From positions 1 to 39,131 of the IMG/VR virus record IMGVR_UViG_3300048597_000082: a DNA stretch of 39,131 bases; one strand, written 5' to 3'. The notes beneath the pieces were generated by a model, which was not told where the DNA came from, searched no databases, and was given only the letters and a program-made list of their open reading frames with translations. Positions 15,761 to 23,888 of this stretch are shown piece after piece. Origin of the DNA: a virus. A program made the translations under genes and the position numbers. Within the stretch, counting starts at the first letter, position 1, and every line of letters starts with the position of its first letter.

Positions 15761-17047
15761 TTACGGCTGCGAGAACATCACGATGCCGCTCATCTCCGGC
15801 TGCTTGTTGACCACACCGAAGCGGCAATCGAGGCGGTACTTGGTGATCATGGTGTTGATGTCGAACTGCTTGACCATGACCAGCTCGAAGCCCTGATCCG
15901 TCGACCCGCGCATCACGGCCGCGCCGGACTCGGTCGGCACCGCAAGGCGGGCCGGCAGGATCTCGAGCGCGTTCTTGTGGAAGAACGGGTTCAGGAAGCC
16001 GGCAGCGGTGTTCAGCGCGGTGAGCGCGGCGCCGTTGGCAGGCGTCGCCGTCACGTTCTTGTACTGCTGCTCGGCCTGCGTCGGCGACGAGTCGGCCGCG
16101 ATGATCGGCGGCGAGATCACCCAGACGTTCGCGCCAGCCGTGCCGCCACCGGAGGTGATGCTGATGAGGCGGAAGGTCTTCAGCTGGCCGGTGTCGGCCT
16201 TGGTGATCTGATGCACCGCGTTCACGCCGGCGAGGGTGAAGCTGTCGCCAGCCTTCCACGCGCCGCCCGCGCCGACCGTGATGTTGATGGTCTGGTAGCG
16301 GTTGTCGACGTTCTGCACCTCGCCCGTGCCCGCCGTGCTCGTGGCACGCGGGACGTAGCGCTGGTTGGCACCGTTGACCACCGTGCCTGTGCCCGGGACG
16401 CAGGCAGCCAGGCGCGGCGTGTAGTCCATTTTGTAGGCAGCAAAACCGGCGATGTCGTTGCCGATCAGCGCGCGGCCGTAGGCGTTCTCCGGGCGGCCAG
16501 CCATCGTGCCGCGGCTGGCCAGGTTGCTGGCCATGCCGTTGTAGTCACGGGTGCTGATGCCGATGTGGCGATCGCCCTGCGGCACGCCGATCTCGTTCAT
16601 GCCGGCCTCGCACTGCGCCACGTCATCGAAGCCCGATGCGGCGGCGGTGCGCTTGACCACGATCGTGCCGTGCAGCGAGGCGACGTTCGTGATGGCGACG
16701 TTGATGTCGGAGGCGATCCGCTGGCGGGCGGCGTCGCCCAGGCGGTTTTCCTGCAGCGCGTCGCGCAGCTCGTTGGCATCCATCTGCCACGGTGCGGACT
16801 TGTGGAAGCCGATGGTCGCGGGGACCGACAGCTGGGTTTTATCCGCGAAGTTCGCGGTCTGATTCAGACCGTCGAACGACTGGATGATGTACGGCATCGG
16901 GCGCCAGATGATGTCGCCGGAGCGCGCCATCTCCACGTCGGGCACGCGATAGCGGTCGACGACGTTGGACAGCACGAGGGCGTCCTGAAAGCCCTCCAGC
17001 AGGTTCTCGAATGCGACCCGTTCTTCCCGGGAAAATGCGTTTGGCAT
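15761..17047 (-). CDS. Major capsid (coat) protein, P22 gp5-like
   Basis: A 428-residue protein (430 in P22). It begins MPNAFSREERVAFENLLEG and contains IIWRPMPYI, SVPATIGFHKSAPWQMDANEL, RDYNGMASNLASRG and GIVMFSQP near the end, fitting the P22 coat family with its HK97-type fold plus inserted beta domain. It assembles the T=7 procapsid with scaffold and portal. It lies 19 bases after the scaffold gene and is followed by a strong terminator. A GAGG ribosome site lies before the ATG. Confidence 0.9.
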   Translation of the reverse strand: MPNAFSREERVAFENLLEGFQDALVLSNVVDRYRVPDVEMARSGDIIWRPMPYIIQSFDGLNQTANFADKTQLSVPATIGFHKSAPWQMDANELRDALQENRLGDAARQRIASDINVAITNVASLHGTIVVKRTAAASGFDDVAQCEAGMNEIGVPQGDRHIGISTRDYNGMASNLASRGTMAGRPENAYGRALIGNDIAGFAAYKMDYTPRLAACVPGTGTVVNGANQRYVPRATSTAGTGEVQNVDNRYQTINITVGAGGAWKAGDSFTLAGVNAVHQITKADTGQLKTFRLISITSGGGTAGANVWVISPPIIAADSSPTQAEQQYKNVTATPANGAALTALNTAAGFLNPFFHKNALEILPARLAVPTESGAAVMRGSTDQGFELVMVKQFDINTMITKYRLDCRFGVVNKQPEMSGIVMFSQP

Positions 17048-17066
17048 GGCAGTAGGCCTCGATCAG

Positions 17067-17972
17067 TCAGGCCGCGCGTTTGGTCCGCTGCTGCTGCCGG
17101 TAGGCGAACACTTTCGTGTAGTCCCCGGTGCGCTCAGCTTCCGCGCGCAGGCGCTCAAGCGTTGAATCCACCGTCCCTGAGATCGGGCCGCCGGATGGCA
17201 GCTTCTTCTCTGGCAGTGGGGCTTGCTTTCGGGGCGTCACCTTCAATTGCGTCTCCAGTTTCGCAACCGCGAAAGCGAACTTCACGGGGTCTTTGATCGA
17301 GGCGAGTTCCTTGGCCTTGTTCGGGTTCTTCCCGAGCGCGTAGACCACCAGCTCGGGCCGTTCGGCCCCTTGAAGGATCACGCCCTGCTGCGTGACGTTC
17401 AGCGTCGCCCGGACGTGCTCCTCGGCGTCGTCGAAGTCCTGGACCTTCAGCCCGGCTTTCGCCTGCTGATAGCCCTGCAGCTTGGCCTGCCACGCGGCTT
17501 GCGCCTCGCTTTCGGCCTGTTCGCGTTCCTTGGCTTCCTGTTCCGCCTTGGCCTTGCGGCTGTTCCAGGCAGTCCAGTCGGCCTTGAACTTGTCCGGATC
17601 GAAGTCGCAGCCTTCTAGCGTGGGCTCGTCTCCGACCACTGTCGCCTGCGGGGCGGGCTGGGTCTGATCGAGCTTGGCGCGAAGTTCGCGGTTCTCTTGG
17701 GCAAGTTGCCGGTGTTGCTTCCGCAGCTCACGAACCCATTCGGGCGCGCGGCCTTCATCCTCGTCGGAGGGCGGCGACTCCTCCCCGATGGTGACCAGCA
17801 CTTGATCCGGCGTCTCTGCAGCCTCGGCTGTTGCCTCGGTCGCCTCCGCTTCGGGTTCGCCTTCGGCCTCTTGGGCTTGGGACTGTTCCGCTTCGGGTGC
17901 TTCGTCGGCCTCTTCGCCGACCACAGTGACACTGACCTTCTTTGCTGACCCCTCGGCTGCTGCCTGCGTCAT
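17067..17972 (-). CDS. Scaffolding protein, P22 gp8-like
   Basis: A 301-residue protein (303 in P22). Acidic low-complexity residues fill the first third (Glu/Ala-rich to about 80), a charged coiled coil lies near 150-190 (KAKAEQEAKEREQAESEAQAAW), and a basic C-terminus (YTKVFAYRQQQRTKRAA) fits the helix-turn-helix that binds coat. Scaffold directs procapsid assembly and then leaves. The ATG at 17972 is chosen over a TTG six codons upstream. It lies between portal and coat, as in P22. Confidence 0.87.
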   Translation of the reverse strand: MTQAAAEGSAKKVSVTVVGEEADEAPEAEQSQAQEAEGEPEAEATEATAEAAETPDQVLVTIGEESPPSDEDEGRAPEWVRELRKQHRQLAQENRELRAKLDQTQPAPQATVVGDEPTLEGCDFDPDKFKADWTAWNSRKAKAEQEAKEREQAESEAQAAWQAKLQGYQQAKAGLKVQDFDDAEEHVRATLNVTQQGVILQGAERPELVVYALGKNPNKAKELASIKDPVKFAFAVAKLETQLKVTPRKQAPLPEKKLPSGGPISGTVDSTLERLRAEAERTGDYTKVFAYRQQQRTKRAA

Positions 17973-18074
17973 CGTTCGACCCTGTTTCAACTCGCAGATC
18001 GTGGTTCTGCGGAAACCGTGCGGGGCGAAAGATAGATCAGGGCTATCGCGTAGAGGATCGGCGTTAGAGAAACC
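17973..18074 (-). promoter_or_regulatory. Intergenic gap between portal and scaffold genes
   Basis: This is the longest gap in the virion operon right of the coat gene. It holds an inverted repeat GATAG-N7-CTATC (18031-18047) that is also found upstream of 13551, with the same spacing. On the minus strand the portal stop is followed by GGTTTCTCTAACGC, similar to GCGTTTCTCTATCGC in the 7806-7926 gap. These could mark a late promoter or processing site. No convincing -10/-35 pair was seen. Confidence 0.3.
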
Positions 18075-20183
18075 CTATGCGGGCAGGCCCGCCTGTGCGG
18101 CCGCTGGCTGGGTGTTCGCCTCTCGGATGGCAGCCGTCACGTCAAGCGCGTTCTGCAGTTCCATGCGATCGACGCCGGCCAGGATCTCGGTCGTCTCGGC
18201 GCGCTTTTTCTCGGCTGCGGCGATCGTGTCGATCGTGTCGGCGCGCGCCTTGGCAGCCTTGGCCACGGCCTCCTCGCCCATCGCGGCCATGAGCTGCGCC
18301 TGCGGGTCCGGTCCTTGGCCTTCGGCCTCAGCGGCCATGGCGGCAAGCTCTTCCTCGGTCGGCTTGATGACGCCCATGCGGACCAGGCGGGTGCGGAACC
18401 ACTTGCGCGTGTCCTGCATCCCCTCGCCTTCAAGGTTCGTCATGATCTGCGCAACCAGAACGCGGCGCTCTTCCGGATCCTGGACCAGTTGCAGCAGCGC
18501 GGTCAGGGAGCGGACCAGCGCGGAGCGGCGGGACGAACTGGCCGGCCCGACTTCGACAGTCACGCCGTACTTCGCGCGCTTCAGGTCGTTTTCCATGCGC
18601 TGCTCGCCGGTCTGCTCATCGACGATCGGCCGCAGCAGTTCCACGCTCGACACCTGCCCGTCGGTCGACAGCGCGCGCATCTTGCGGCCTTCCTCGACGT
18701 AGAGCTCCTTAGCCATGGACAGCCACACCTCGCCGGCGCGGCGCAGGCTCTTGGCCATGTTCGAGATGTAGATGAAGGTCTGCATGTCCAGCCGCTGCTG
18801 GATCAGCTCGACGGTCTTCTCGGCGATGTTGCTGACCATCTTCTCGCCGGCCTGCGCGTTGCCAAGCAAGTCCTGCAGATCCTGCTCGGTCACCTGCAGC
18901 AGCGCGGCCAGTGCTGGCGGCACCTGTGGCGGCTGCGTGTACGCCATCGGGCCGGCCGGCATCGGGTTGCCGTCCAGATCGGTGACCGGATTCAGCAGCA
19001 GGTAGGGATAGTTCTTGACGTTGTCCTCTTCCCACATGACGGCGTGGCCGCTGATCTGCTGCGGGGTGAGGATCGGCTTGCCGACGCTCGACAGCGCGGT
19101 GATCTCGCCGAGCTTGCTGCGCTCCATGTTGGCCAGACGCTGCGCGTCCTTGGCGAGGCGCACGTGACCCATGCAGCGCTCGACGCCGTCGATGAACCAG
19201 CGCTTGCCGTAGAACGGGATCACCGGGATGCACGAGCCGGCGATGTAGCCCTCGTCCTCGAGCACCTTGTGCGCGCCTAGCAGGTACTTGTGCACGCGCT
19301 TGCGGGTCAGCCGCTTCTGGCCGACCTTCTTGAAGCCGGTGGCGATCAGCGTCTCCAGCTTGCCCGGCAGCCGCTCCTCGGTCGGCTCGTCGTCCGCGTC
19401 TTCTTCGGCGTCATCCTCCAGCTCGGACTGCGGGACGAGCATCTCCTGCCCGTCCAAGCCCTTGAACCGGTGCACGATCTCGGTCTCGTGCTCGATCTCG
19501 TAGTACTCGCAGAAGTAGACGAGATCGGGAGTAGCCCAGTCGAACTCCTGCTGCGTGACCTCTTTCGGCCACTGGCCGGGGTCGTCGCCGAAATCGTCGA
19601 CGTAGCTCTGACGGTCGCGCGAGTGCAGCACGTAGCAGCGCGTCGCATCGCTCTTGTCCTGCCGCTTGGCGTCCAGATCGAAGAAGACGCAGCTGTCCGC
19701 GTCGAAGATCGGCTCGAAGGCGATCCGCTGCCGATCGTTCTCCTCGTCTTCCTCATCCTCGTAGCAGGCGCGCAGGCGAAAGGCACCAAAGCCGCCGCCG
19801 ACGCCCTCCTCGAACGCGTTGTCGACCGCCTCCTCGCCGCAAGAGTCCGCCATGTCGGCGCGGAACAGCGAGTCGCAGGTGTCGGCCAGGTCGTCGGCGT
19901 CCTCGCCGTCGCGCGGCTGGAAGTCGACCGTGATGCGGTTGTTCCGGTACTCGTTGAAGATGCGGATGACAGCGAGGTGCGTCTTGTTCACCTCGAACCG
20001 CGGCTTGTTGTCGAACTGCTCGGCAAGCGGACCTTCCCACTGCGCGCCCGCGATCGAGTAGAAGCGCCGGTCCTGCAGGCATTGCATGCGCTCATCACGC
20101 TGCGCGGCCTGGATCCGGTTCCATTCGGCCATCGCGCGCTGGTGAACCTCGTTCAGGCGCTGCTCTTTCGACTTGCGCGGCAT
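18075..20183 (-). CDS. Portal protein, P22 gp1-like
   Basis: A 702-residue protein (725 in P22) that forms the dodecameric DNA gate at one capsid vertex and docks terminase. It begins MPRKSKEQRLNEVHQRAMAE, with RRFYSIAGAQWEGPL, NKTHLAVIRIFNEYRNNRIT and PVIPFYGKRWFIDGVERCMG, all typical of P22-type portals. Acidic insert near residues 240-270. The C-terminal about 120 residues are Ala/Glu-rich helix, matching the barrel region. An AGGGG site precedes the ATG. Confidence 0.9.
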   Translation of the reverse strand: MPRKSKEQRLNEVHQRAMAEWNRIQAAQRDERMQCLQDRRFYSIAGAQWEGPLAEQFDNKPRFEVNKTHLAVIRIFNEYRNNRITVDFQPRDGEDADDLADTCDSLFRADMADSCGEEAVDNAFEEGVGGGFGAFRLRACYEDEEDEENDRQRIAFEPIFDADSCVFFDLDAKRQDKSDATRCYVLHSRDRQSYVDDFGDDPGQWPKEVTQQEFDWATPDLVYFCEYYEIEHETEIVHRFKGLDGQEMLVPQSELEDDAEEDADDEPTEERLPGKLETLIATGFKKVGQKRLTRKRVHKYLLGAHKVLEDEGYIAGSCIPVIPFYGKRWFIDGVERCMGHVRLAKDAQRLANMERSKLGEITALSSVGKPILTPQQISGHAVMWEEDNVKNYPYLLLNPVTDLDGNPMPAGPMAYTQPPQVPPALAALLQVTEQDLQDLLGNAQAGEKMVSNIAEKTVELIQQRLDMQTFIYISNMAKSLRRAGEVWLSMAKELYVEEGRKMRALSTDGQVSSVELLRPIVDEQTGEQRMENDLKRAKYGVTVEVGPASSSRRSALVRSLTALLQLVQDPEERRVLVAQIMTNLEGEGMQDTRKWFRTRLVRMGVIKPTEEELAAMAAEAEGQGPDPQAQLMAAMGEEAVAKAAKARADTIDTIAAAEKKRAETTEILAGVDRMELQNALDVTAAIREANTQPAAAQAGLPA

Positions 20184-20223
20184 AGTCTGCCCCTATCACG
20201 ATCCACGTGAAACGCGGCGCAGT

Positions 20224-21696
20224 CTATCGCCGGCGACTGAAGGGCGAGTAGGACGGGCGAGGAACAATGGCCGCCGGCGCAGGCGCTTTCGGCAGCAGGA
20301 CACGGTGCTCGCCCGCGCCAAGCATCAGGTACTGCAACGCCTCGCACGGGTGGCTGTAGGCGTTCTTGACCGGCTCGTTGCGGTAGCGCTCGTCGCCAGC
20401 CACCTTGACGCGGGCGAAGGCGTAGCCGCCCTGCATGCCCTTGCGCGTGACCTTGCAGTCCGGATGGATCAGGAAGCCCGGCTCGCCGTCGATCATCCGC
20501 CGCAGCGCCGCTGCAACCGACTCCGTGCGCTTGGCGAAGTCGTTCGTCGGCGCCGGCTTGGCCGTGATGCCGTTGGCCTCCAGAAGCTGAAACACGGTCC
20601 GCTCCTCGCTGTCGCCTGGCTGGCGCTGATCGCCTGCCGGGTCGCCGGTGATGCGGCGCACGGTGGCTCCGGGAAAGTGCTCGCCCAGGAAGCGCGTGAG
20701 CTCGCCGGCAAAGCGGATCACGCCGGTGTCCTCGGTCACCAGCTCGCGCCGGAAGCGCCACTGGCCGTTCGGCATCTGCTGGCCGATCACCGCGGCCGGC
20801 GTCAGGCCGAAGTCCAGCCCGACATCGATCGGCAGCGTCGGCACGATCTCGAACGGCTTGCAGTGCGTGCTGTCGCGATAGTCCGGGTAGACCGGCATCC
20901 CGTCCTTCACGAAGCCGTACTCGTTCGCGAGGTTGACCTTGATCCAGTCCTCGTCCTTGCCCTCTGCGCCGCGCGTGTAGTAGCCCTTCGGCAGGTTGCC
21001 GATGTTCTCTGCCAGCGGGTTCTCGACCCACGGCGAGTCCTTGTCCTGCCGGATCAGGCCGCCGGGCTGCGTCAGGAACAGCCAGCCCTGCGGCTGCTGC
21101 TCCTCGGCCAGGCGGTAGAACCAGTGATCGGTGTCGCAGGCATTGGTGTCGCCGAAAATCCCGTACCACGTCGGTGCAACGTCCTGCGGGTAGCGCCCGA
21201 CGCGCAGGTCAAGCATCTGCACGACGGCGAACGGAAGCTCCTTCACCTCGTTCAGCCAGCCGCCGGTCAACTGCAGGCCACGCAGCTTCTTGACGTGATC
21301 CTCCTTGTCGAGCGCAAGGAAGATCAACTCGGCCTCGACCCTGCTCCCGTCTTCGAGGTTGAACGCGAGGAAGTGCGTCGGCGGCTCCAGTCCGCCCTTG
21401 ACGAGCCCGTTCGTGCCCCGGCGCTTGTCGCCCAGGTCTTCGAACATCTCGATCCAGTCCTTGACCGTGGTGGTCAGCAGGTCCGGATACGTGTTGCGGA
21501 CGGCAGCCCAGCGTGAGCGGCGCACACCCTGCGCATTCGGTGCCTGCCCGCACATGCGGCGGAACAAGCGCCAGCAGCTGGCGTTCGTCTTGCCGCTGCC
21601 CAGTGGCCCGCGGATGAAGGTGCGCGACTCGTCGGCGAGGATGTAGCGCTCGAGTGTCTCGCCGGCCGGGCGATAGGCGAACTCGACCTGCGGCAT
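20224..21696 (-). CDS. terL: Terminase large subunit (packaging ATPase and nuclease)
   Basis: A 490-residue packaging motor. The N-terminal ATPase has the P-loop GPLGSGKT at residues 30-37 and the adenine-side segment RSRWAAVRNTYPDL. A Walker-B-like strand is around GGWLNEVKEL. The C-terminal RNase-H-like nuclease shows DVGLDFGLTPAAVIG (first acidic cluster) and RRITGDPAGDQR (second). It cuts concatemeric DNA and pumps it through the portal. The ATG overlaps the small-subunit stop as TGATG. Order small subunit, large subunit, portal is standard. Confidence 0.92.
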   Translation of the reverse strand: MPQVEFAYRPAGETLERYILADESRTFIRGPLGSGKTNASCWRLFRRMCGQAPNAQGVRRSRWAAVRNTYPDLLTTTVKDWIEMFEDLGDKRRGTNGLVKGGLEPPTHFLAFNLEDGSRVEAELIFLALDKEDHVKKLRGLQLTGGWLNEVKELPFAVVQMLDLRVGRYPQDVAPTWYGIFGDTNACDTDHWFYRLAEEQQPQGWLFLTQPGGLIRQDKDSPWVENPLAENIGNLPKGYYTRGAEGKDEDWIKVNLANEYGFVKDGMPVYPDYRDSTHCKPFEIVPTLPIDVGLDFGLTPAAVIGQQMPNGQWRFRRELVTEDTGVIRFAGELTRFLGEHFPGATVRRITGDPAGDQRQPGDSEERTVFQLLEANGITAKPAPTNDFAKRTESVAAALRRMIDGEPGFLIHPDCKVTRKGMQGGYAFARVKVAGDERYRNEPVKNAYSHPCEALQYLMLGAGEHRVLLPKAPAPAAIVPRPSYSPFSRRR

Positions 21697-22193
21697 CAGC
21701 GCTTGCGGCCCGTATAGTCCTTGACGATCACGGTCGTCTCGCCTTCGACCTTGAGCTTGTCGTTCAGCATGCCGAGGTGCCGCGCAGCCAGCGTGAGCGC
21801 GGCGACCTTGTCGTGCAGCTTGGCCTTCTTCGTGGTCACCAGTGGCGCGTCGTCGCCGCCCATCTCCGCAACGTCGACCGCGGCCAGGGCCGCAGCGGTG
21901 TCAGCAGAGAGTTCGTTCGGCTTCTTCATCGAACCGTCGGCCCGATACAGTTCGCGCACGTCGGCAAAGGCAATGCGGGCGATCTCCTCCAGCACGCGGT
22001 CGGACGTGATGTTCGTGCGCCGCTCGCGCGCCTTGAACGCCTTCTCAAGGTGCTCTTTCACGTCCGGCCGCTGCAGCAGCTGGTAGCCCTTCTCGGCGGC
22101 CGTGCGCGGGCTGAAGCCGGCGCGGATGGCGGCTTCCTTCGCGTTCAGGTCGACGAGGTATTCGGCGACGAATTGGCGTTGCCTCGGAGTCAT
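21696..22193 (-). CDS. terS: Terminase small subunit, Terminase_2-like
   Basis: A 165-residue protein. The N-terminal helix-turn-helix region has the signature MTPRQRQFVAEYLVDLNAKEAAIRAGFS, followed by AAEKGYQLLQRPDVKEHL, as in the Terminase_2 (XtmA-like) family. It recognises the packaging start on phage DNA and stimulates the large subunit. The middle (ITSDRVLEEIARIAF) is the oligomerisation helix. This family differs from P22 gp3, so the packaging-initiation module is not the P22 type although the capsid is. Confidence 0.87.
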   Translation of the reverse strand: MTPRQRQFVAEYLVDLNAKEAAIRAGFSPRTAAEKGYQLLQRPDVKEHLEKAFKARERRTNITSDRVLEEIARIAFADVRELYRADGSMKKPNELSADTAAALAAVDVAEMGGDDAPLVTTKKAKLHDKVAALTLAARHLGMLNDKLKVEGETTVIVKDYTGRKR

Positions 22194-22214
22194 GGCGTCA
22201 TTTTCCCGCGTCTG

Positions 22215-22448
22215 TCACTTGCCCGACTTGGGCGGTAGAGGCACGACGTAGCGGGCAAAGCGCCGCTGCGCCGCGCGTTGATCCTTCACCCCATGCCCGC
22301 TGCCAAGGTGCACGAACGAGCACGCCTTGCAGCGGTACGGATGGATGCCTTCCTCGGTCTGCCGCCGCACGCGCTTGGCCTCTTTCTCGGCAGCAGCCCA
22401 AGACGTGTAGCTGCGCTTGCCCTTGCAGCCGACCTGCCGGTAGCTCAT
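22215..22448 (-). CDS. Small zinc-ribbon-like protein
   Basis: A 77-residue basic protein with Cys8, then HPYRCKACSFVHLGSGHG. The CxxC followed by a His-containing loop resembles small phage zinc-ribbon proteins that often lie next to terminase or replication genes. It may bind nucleic acid. Its ATG overlaps the upstream stop as ATGA. Function unproven. Confidence 0.68.
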   Translation of the reverse strand: MSYRQVGCKGKRSYTSWAAAEKEAKRVRRQTEEGIHPYRCKACSFVHLGSGHGVKDQRAAQRRFARYVVPLPPKSGK

Positions 22449-22726
22449 TGCAGCGTCCCGCTCGGCTCGAATGTGATGATGTCGCCGGGCTCAGAAGCGA
22501 CAACATCGCCGTCCTTGTCCACGATCACGATGTCTACGCCGGCATGCTTTTCGGCGGCCACCCATGCGGCGTTGTGGCACAGCGTCGCCCATTCGCGCGT
22601 CGGGATCAGGCGCGTCGCCGGATGCACCATCGCGTGCTGATTGGCCAGCATGTAGTCGCGCACGGCGACGAAGATCTCGACCTGCGCATCGGTCCAGCGG
22701 TCGGGCAGTTCGTCGTGATCGCTCAC
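22445..22726 (-). CDS. Hypothetical protein
   Basis: A 93-residue acidic protein with an amphipathic helical first half (WTDAQVEIFVAVRDYMLANQ) and a beta-like second half (VDIVIVDKDGDVVASEPGD). GTG start at 22726 overlaps the RusA-like gene's stop (GTGA), and its own stop overlaps the zinc-ribbon gene (ATGA). No domain is recognised. Confidence 0.65.
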   Translation of the reverse strand: MSDHDELPDRWTDAQVEIFVAVRDYMLANQHAMVHPATRLIPTREWATLCHNAAWVAAEKHAGVDIVIVDKDGDVVASEPGDIITFEPSGTLQ

Positions 22727-23136
22727 AGCAGCACCGCCTGCTGCGGCAGGATCGGTTCCACCTCGATCTCTGCCCGCGGGTTGCGCTTGTCGATCGCGTG
22801 GAACACGTGCTTCTCGCGCACCTGGCGATCGTTGCGGTACACGCCGGCCTGCACGAGATGCCGGTCGAGGTTCTTCGGCTTGGCGTAGCGGTCCTGCAGG
22901 ATGTCGAGGATCAGCGACTCATCGAGATCCGGCAGTTCGGTGGCGTAGAAGATGCGCAGCGTGACGCGCACGGGTCCGGAGAAGCGGCGCCGCGCCATCG
23001 GCGGGATCTGCTTGAGCGCGTCGCGCTCATAGGCCAGCGCCTTTTCGGACTTGATCGAGCTCGGCCGGCCGCCGATCACGACAAGCCGCCGGCTGTTCGC
23101 TTTGCTGGCCGGCTCGCCAAGGATGACCAGGCGGAC
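22723..23136 (-). CDS. RusA-like Holliday junction resolvase
   Basis: About 137 residues read as a RusA-family endonuclease: RLVILGEPASKANSRRL at the start, KSEKALAYERDAL, and PDLDESLILDILQD with the Asp pair expected at the active site, then GVYRNDRQVREKHVF. RusA cuts four-way junctions in phage recombination intermediates. The frame has no ATG, GTG or TTG near the domain start. The nearest upstream starts are GTG 23241 and ATG 23332, both deep inside the neighbouring ORF, which looks like real coding in another frame. The 5' boundary given is therefore where family-like sequence begins, not a proven start. Confidence 0.75.
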   Translation of the reverse strand, partial: VRLVILGEPASKANSRRLVVIGGRPSSIKSEKALAYERDALKQIPPMARRRFSGPVRVTLRIFYATELPDLDESLILDILQDRYAKPKNLDRHLVQAGVYRNDRQVREKHVFHAIDKRNPRAEIEVEPILPQQAVLL

Positions 23137-23336
23137 CGGACCGCTGCCGCATGCTCCGGCGTCGTCTGCGCATCGATCAGCCGCAGCGTGCTTTCGCGAT
23201 GGCCGCTTGGCGTCTGCCGCAGCAATGCCAACGCGCAGCACAGGCGGGAGAGCGGGAAACGCCTCGTCCCCGTCAACGTCCGCTTGCCGCGCTTGTCCGG
23301 CTCGCTCCAGTCCAGGCAGGTCTTGTCGCATGTCAC
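23076..23336 (-). CDS. Hypothetical Cys/Arg-containing protein overlapping rusA-like gene
   Basis: An 86-residue ORF from GTG 23336, overlapping the upstream stop as GTGA. It begins MTCDKTCLDWSEPDKRGKR and is rich in Arg, Leu and Thr. Codon third positions are strongly G/C until about 23135 and then weaken, where the RusA-like frame takes over. The last about 20 residues may be spurious, or the gene may be joined to the RusA frame by a shift. No domain is recognised. Confidence 0.5.
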   Translation of the reverse strand: MTCDKTCLDWSEPDKRGKRTLTGTRRFPLSRLCCALALLRQTPSGHRESTLRLIDAQTTPEHAAAVRSAWSSLASRPAKRTAGGLS

Positions 23337-23556
23337 GCCCGCCCCTGGCGCCACTGCTGCCCGATCTCGGCGCACGCATAGGCCACCGCGATGCACATGG
23401 TCGAGCGGCGCGGCGGCGTGTTGTACGCGCGCAGCATGGCCAGCAGCTCCGGCGTCGCCCGGCGCAGCGGCCTGGCCGTCGGCTGCGGCTTCTCCGGCTC
23501 GGCGAACTGCAGCCCGTAGGCTTGGTGCGCAGCAGGTCGTGGTCGACGAAGCCCAT
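23333..23556 (-). pseudogene. Frameshifted small gene
   Basis: ATG 23556 follows a good ribosome site (AGGGGTGAGG) and reads MGFVDHDLLRTK. The frame then turns into Arg/Ser-rich sequence, while the -1 frame reads YGLQFAEPEKPQPTARPLRR...LLAMLRAYN...MCIAVAYACAEIGQQW to a TGA overlapping the next gene. The -1 frame has no start codon of its own before this. Joining the two near 23520-23530 gives a plausible 74-residue protein. One missing base, real or from assembly, or a ribosomal frameshift would explain it. Confidence 0.6.
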
Positions 23557-23560
23557 CGCC

Positions 23561-23854
23561 TCACCCCTGCACAAGCGCCGACAGCTCAGCATAGGTCGGC
23601 ATCGGCCGCGACTTGTCCCGGTACGCATCGAGCATCCGCGCCAGCTCCGCGAGCCGCGCTTCAGCCGCCTGCCGCTGCGCGAGCAGCACGCCGTTCGCCT
23701 GGCGCAGGCTGTCGATCTCGCGCTGCAGGTCCGCCTCGCGTCGGCGCGCAAGGAACGCGGACTCCTCGGTCTTCGGCCGCCCATCCCATGCCGAAAGCAC
23801 CGCGCGATGCTCTTGCAAAGGATCGACAGTCGCTTGTAAGTCGTTGTTTTGCAT
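23561..23854 (-). CDS. Coiled-coil protein, hypothetical
   Basis: A 97-residue protein starting MQNNDLQATVDPLQEHRAVL, followed by a highly charged helix of about 60 residues (EADLQREIDSLRQANGVLLA) with heptad-like Leu spacing. The frame is open upstream, but ATG 23854 has AGGGGA seven bases before it. It sits in the replication segment of the left operon, between the DUF1376 gene and the frameshifted gene. Function unknown. Confidence 0.65.
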   Translation of the reverse strand: MQNNDLQATVDPLQEHRAVLSAWDGRPKTEESAFLARRREADLQREIDSLRQANGVLLAQRQAAEARLAELARMLDAYRDKSRPMPTYAELSALVQG

Positions 23855-23888
23855 GACTTCCCCTCGAATGAACCGCGATGAACGCACG

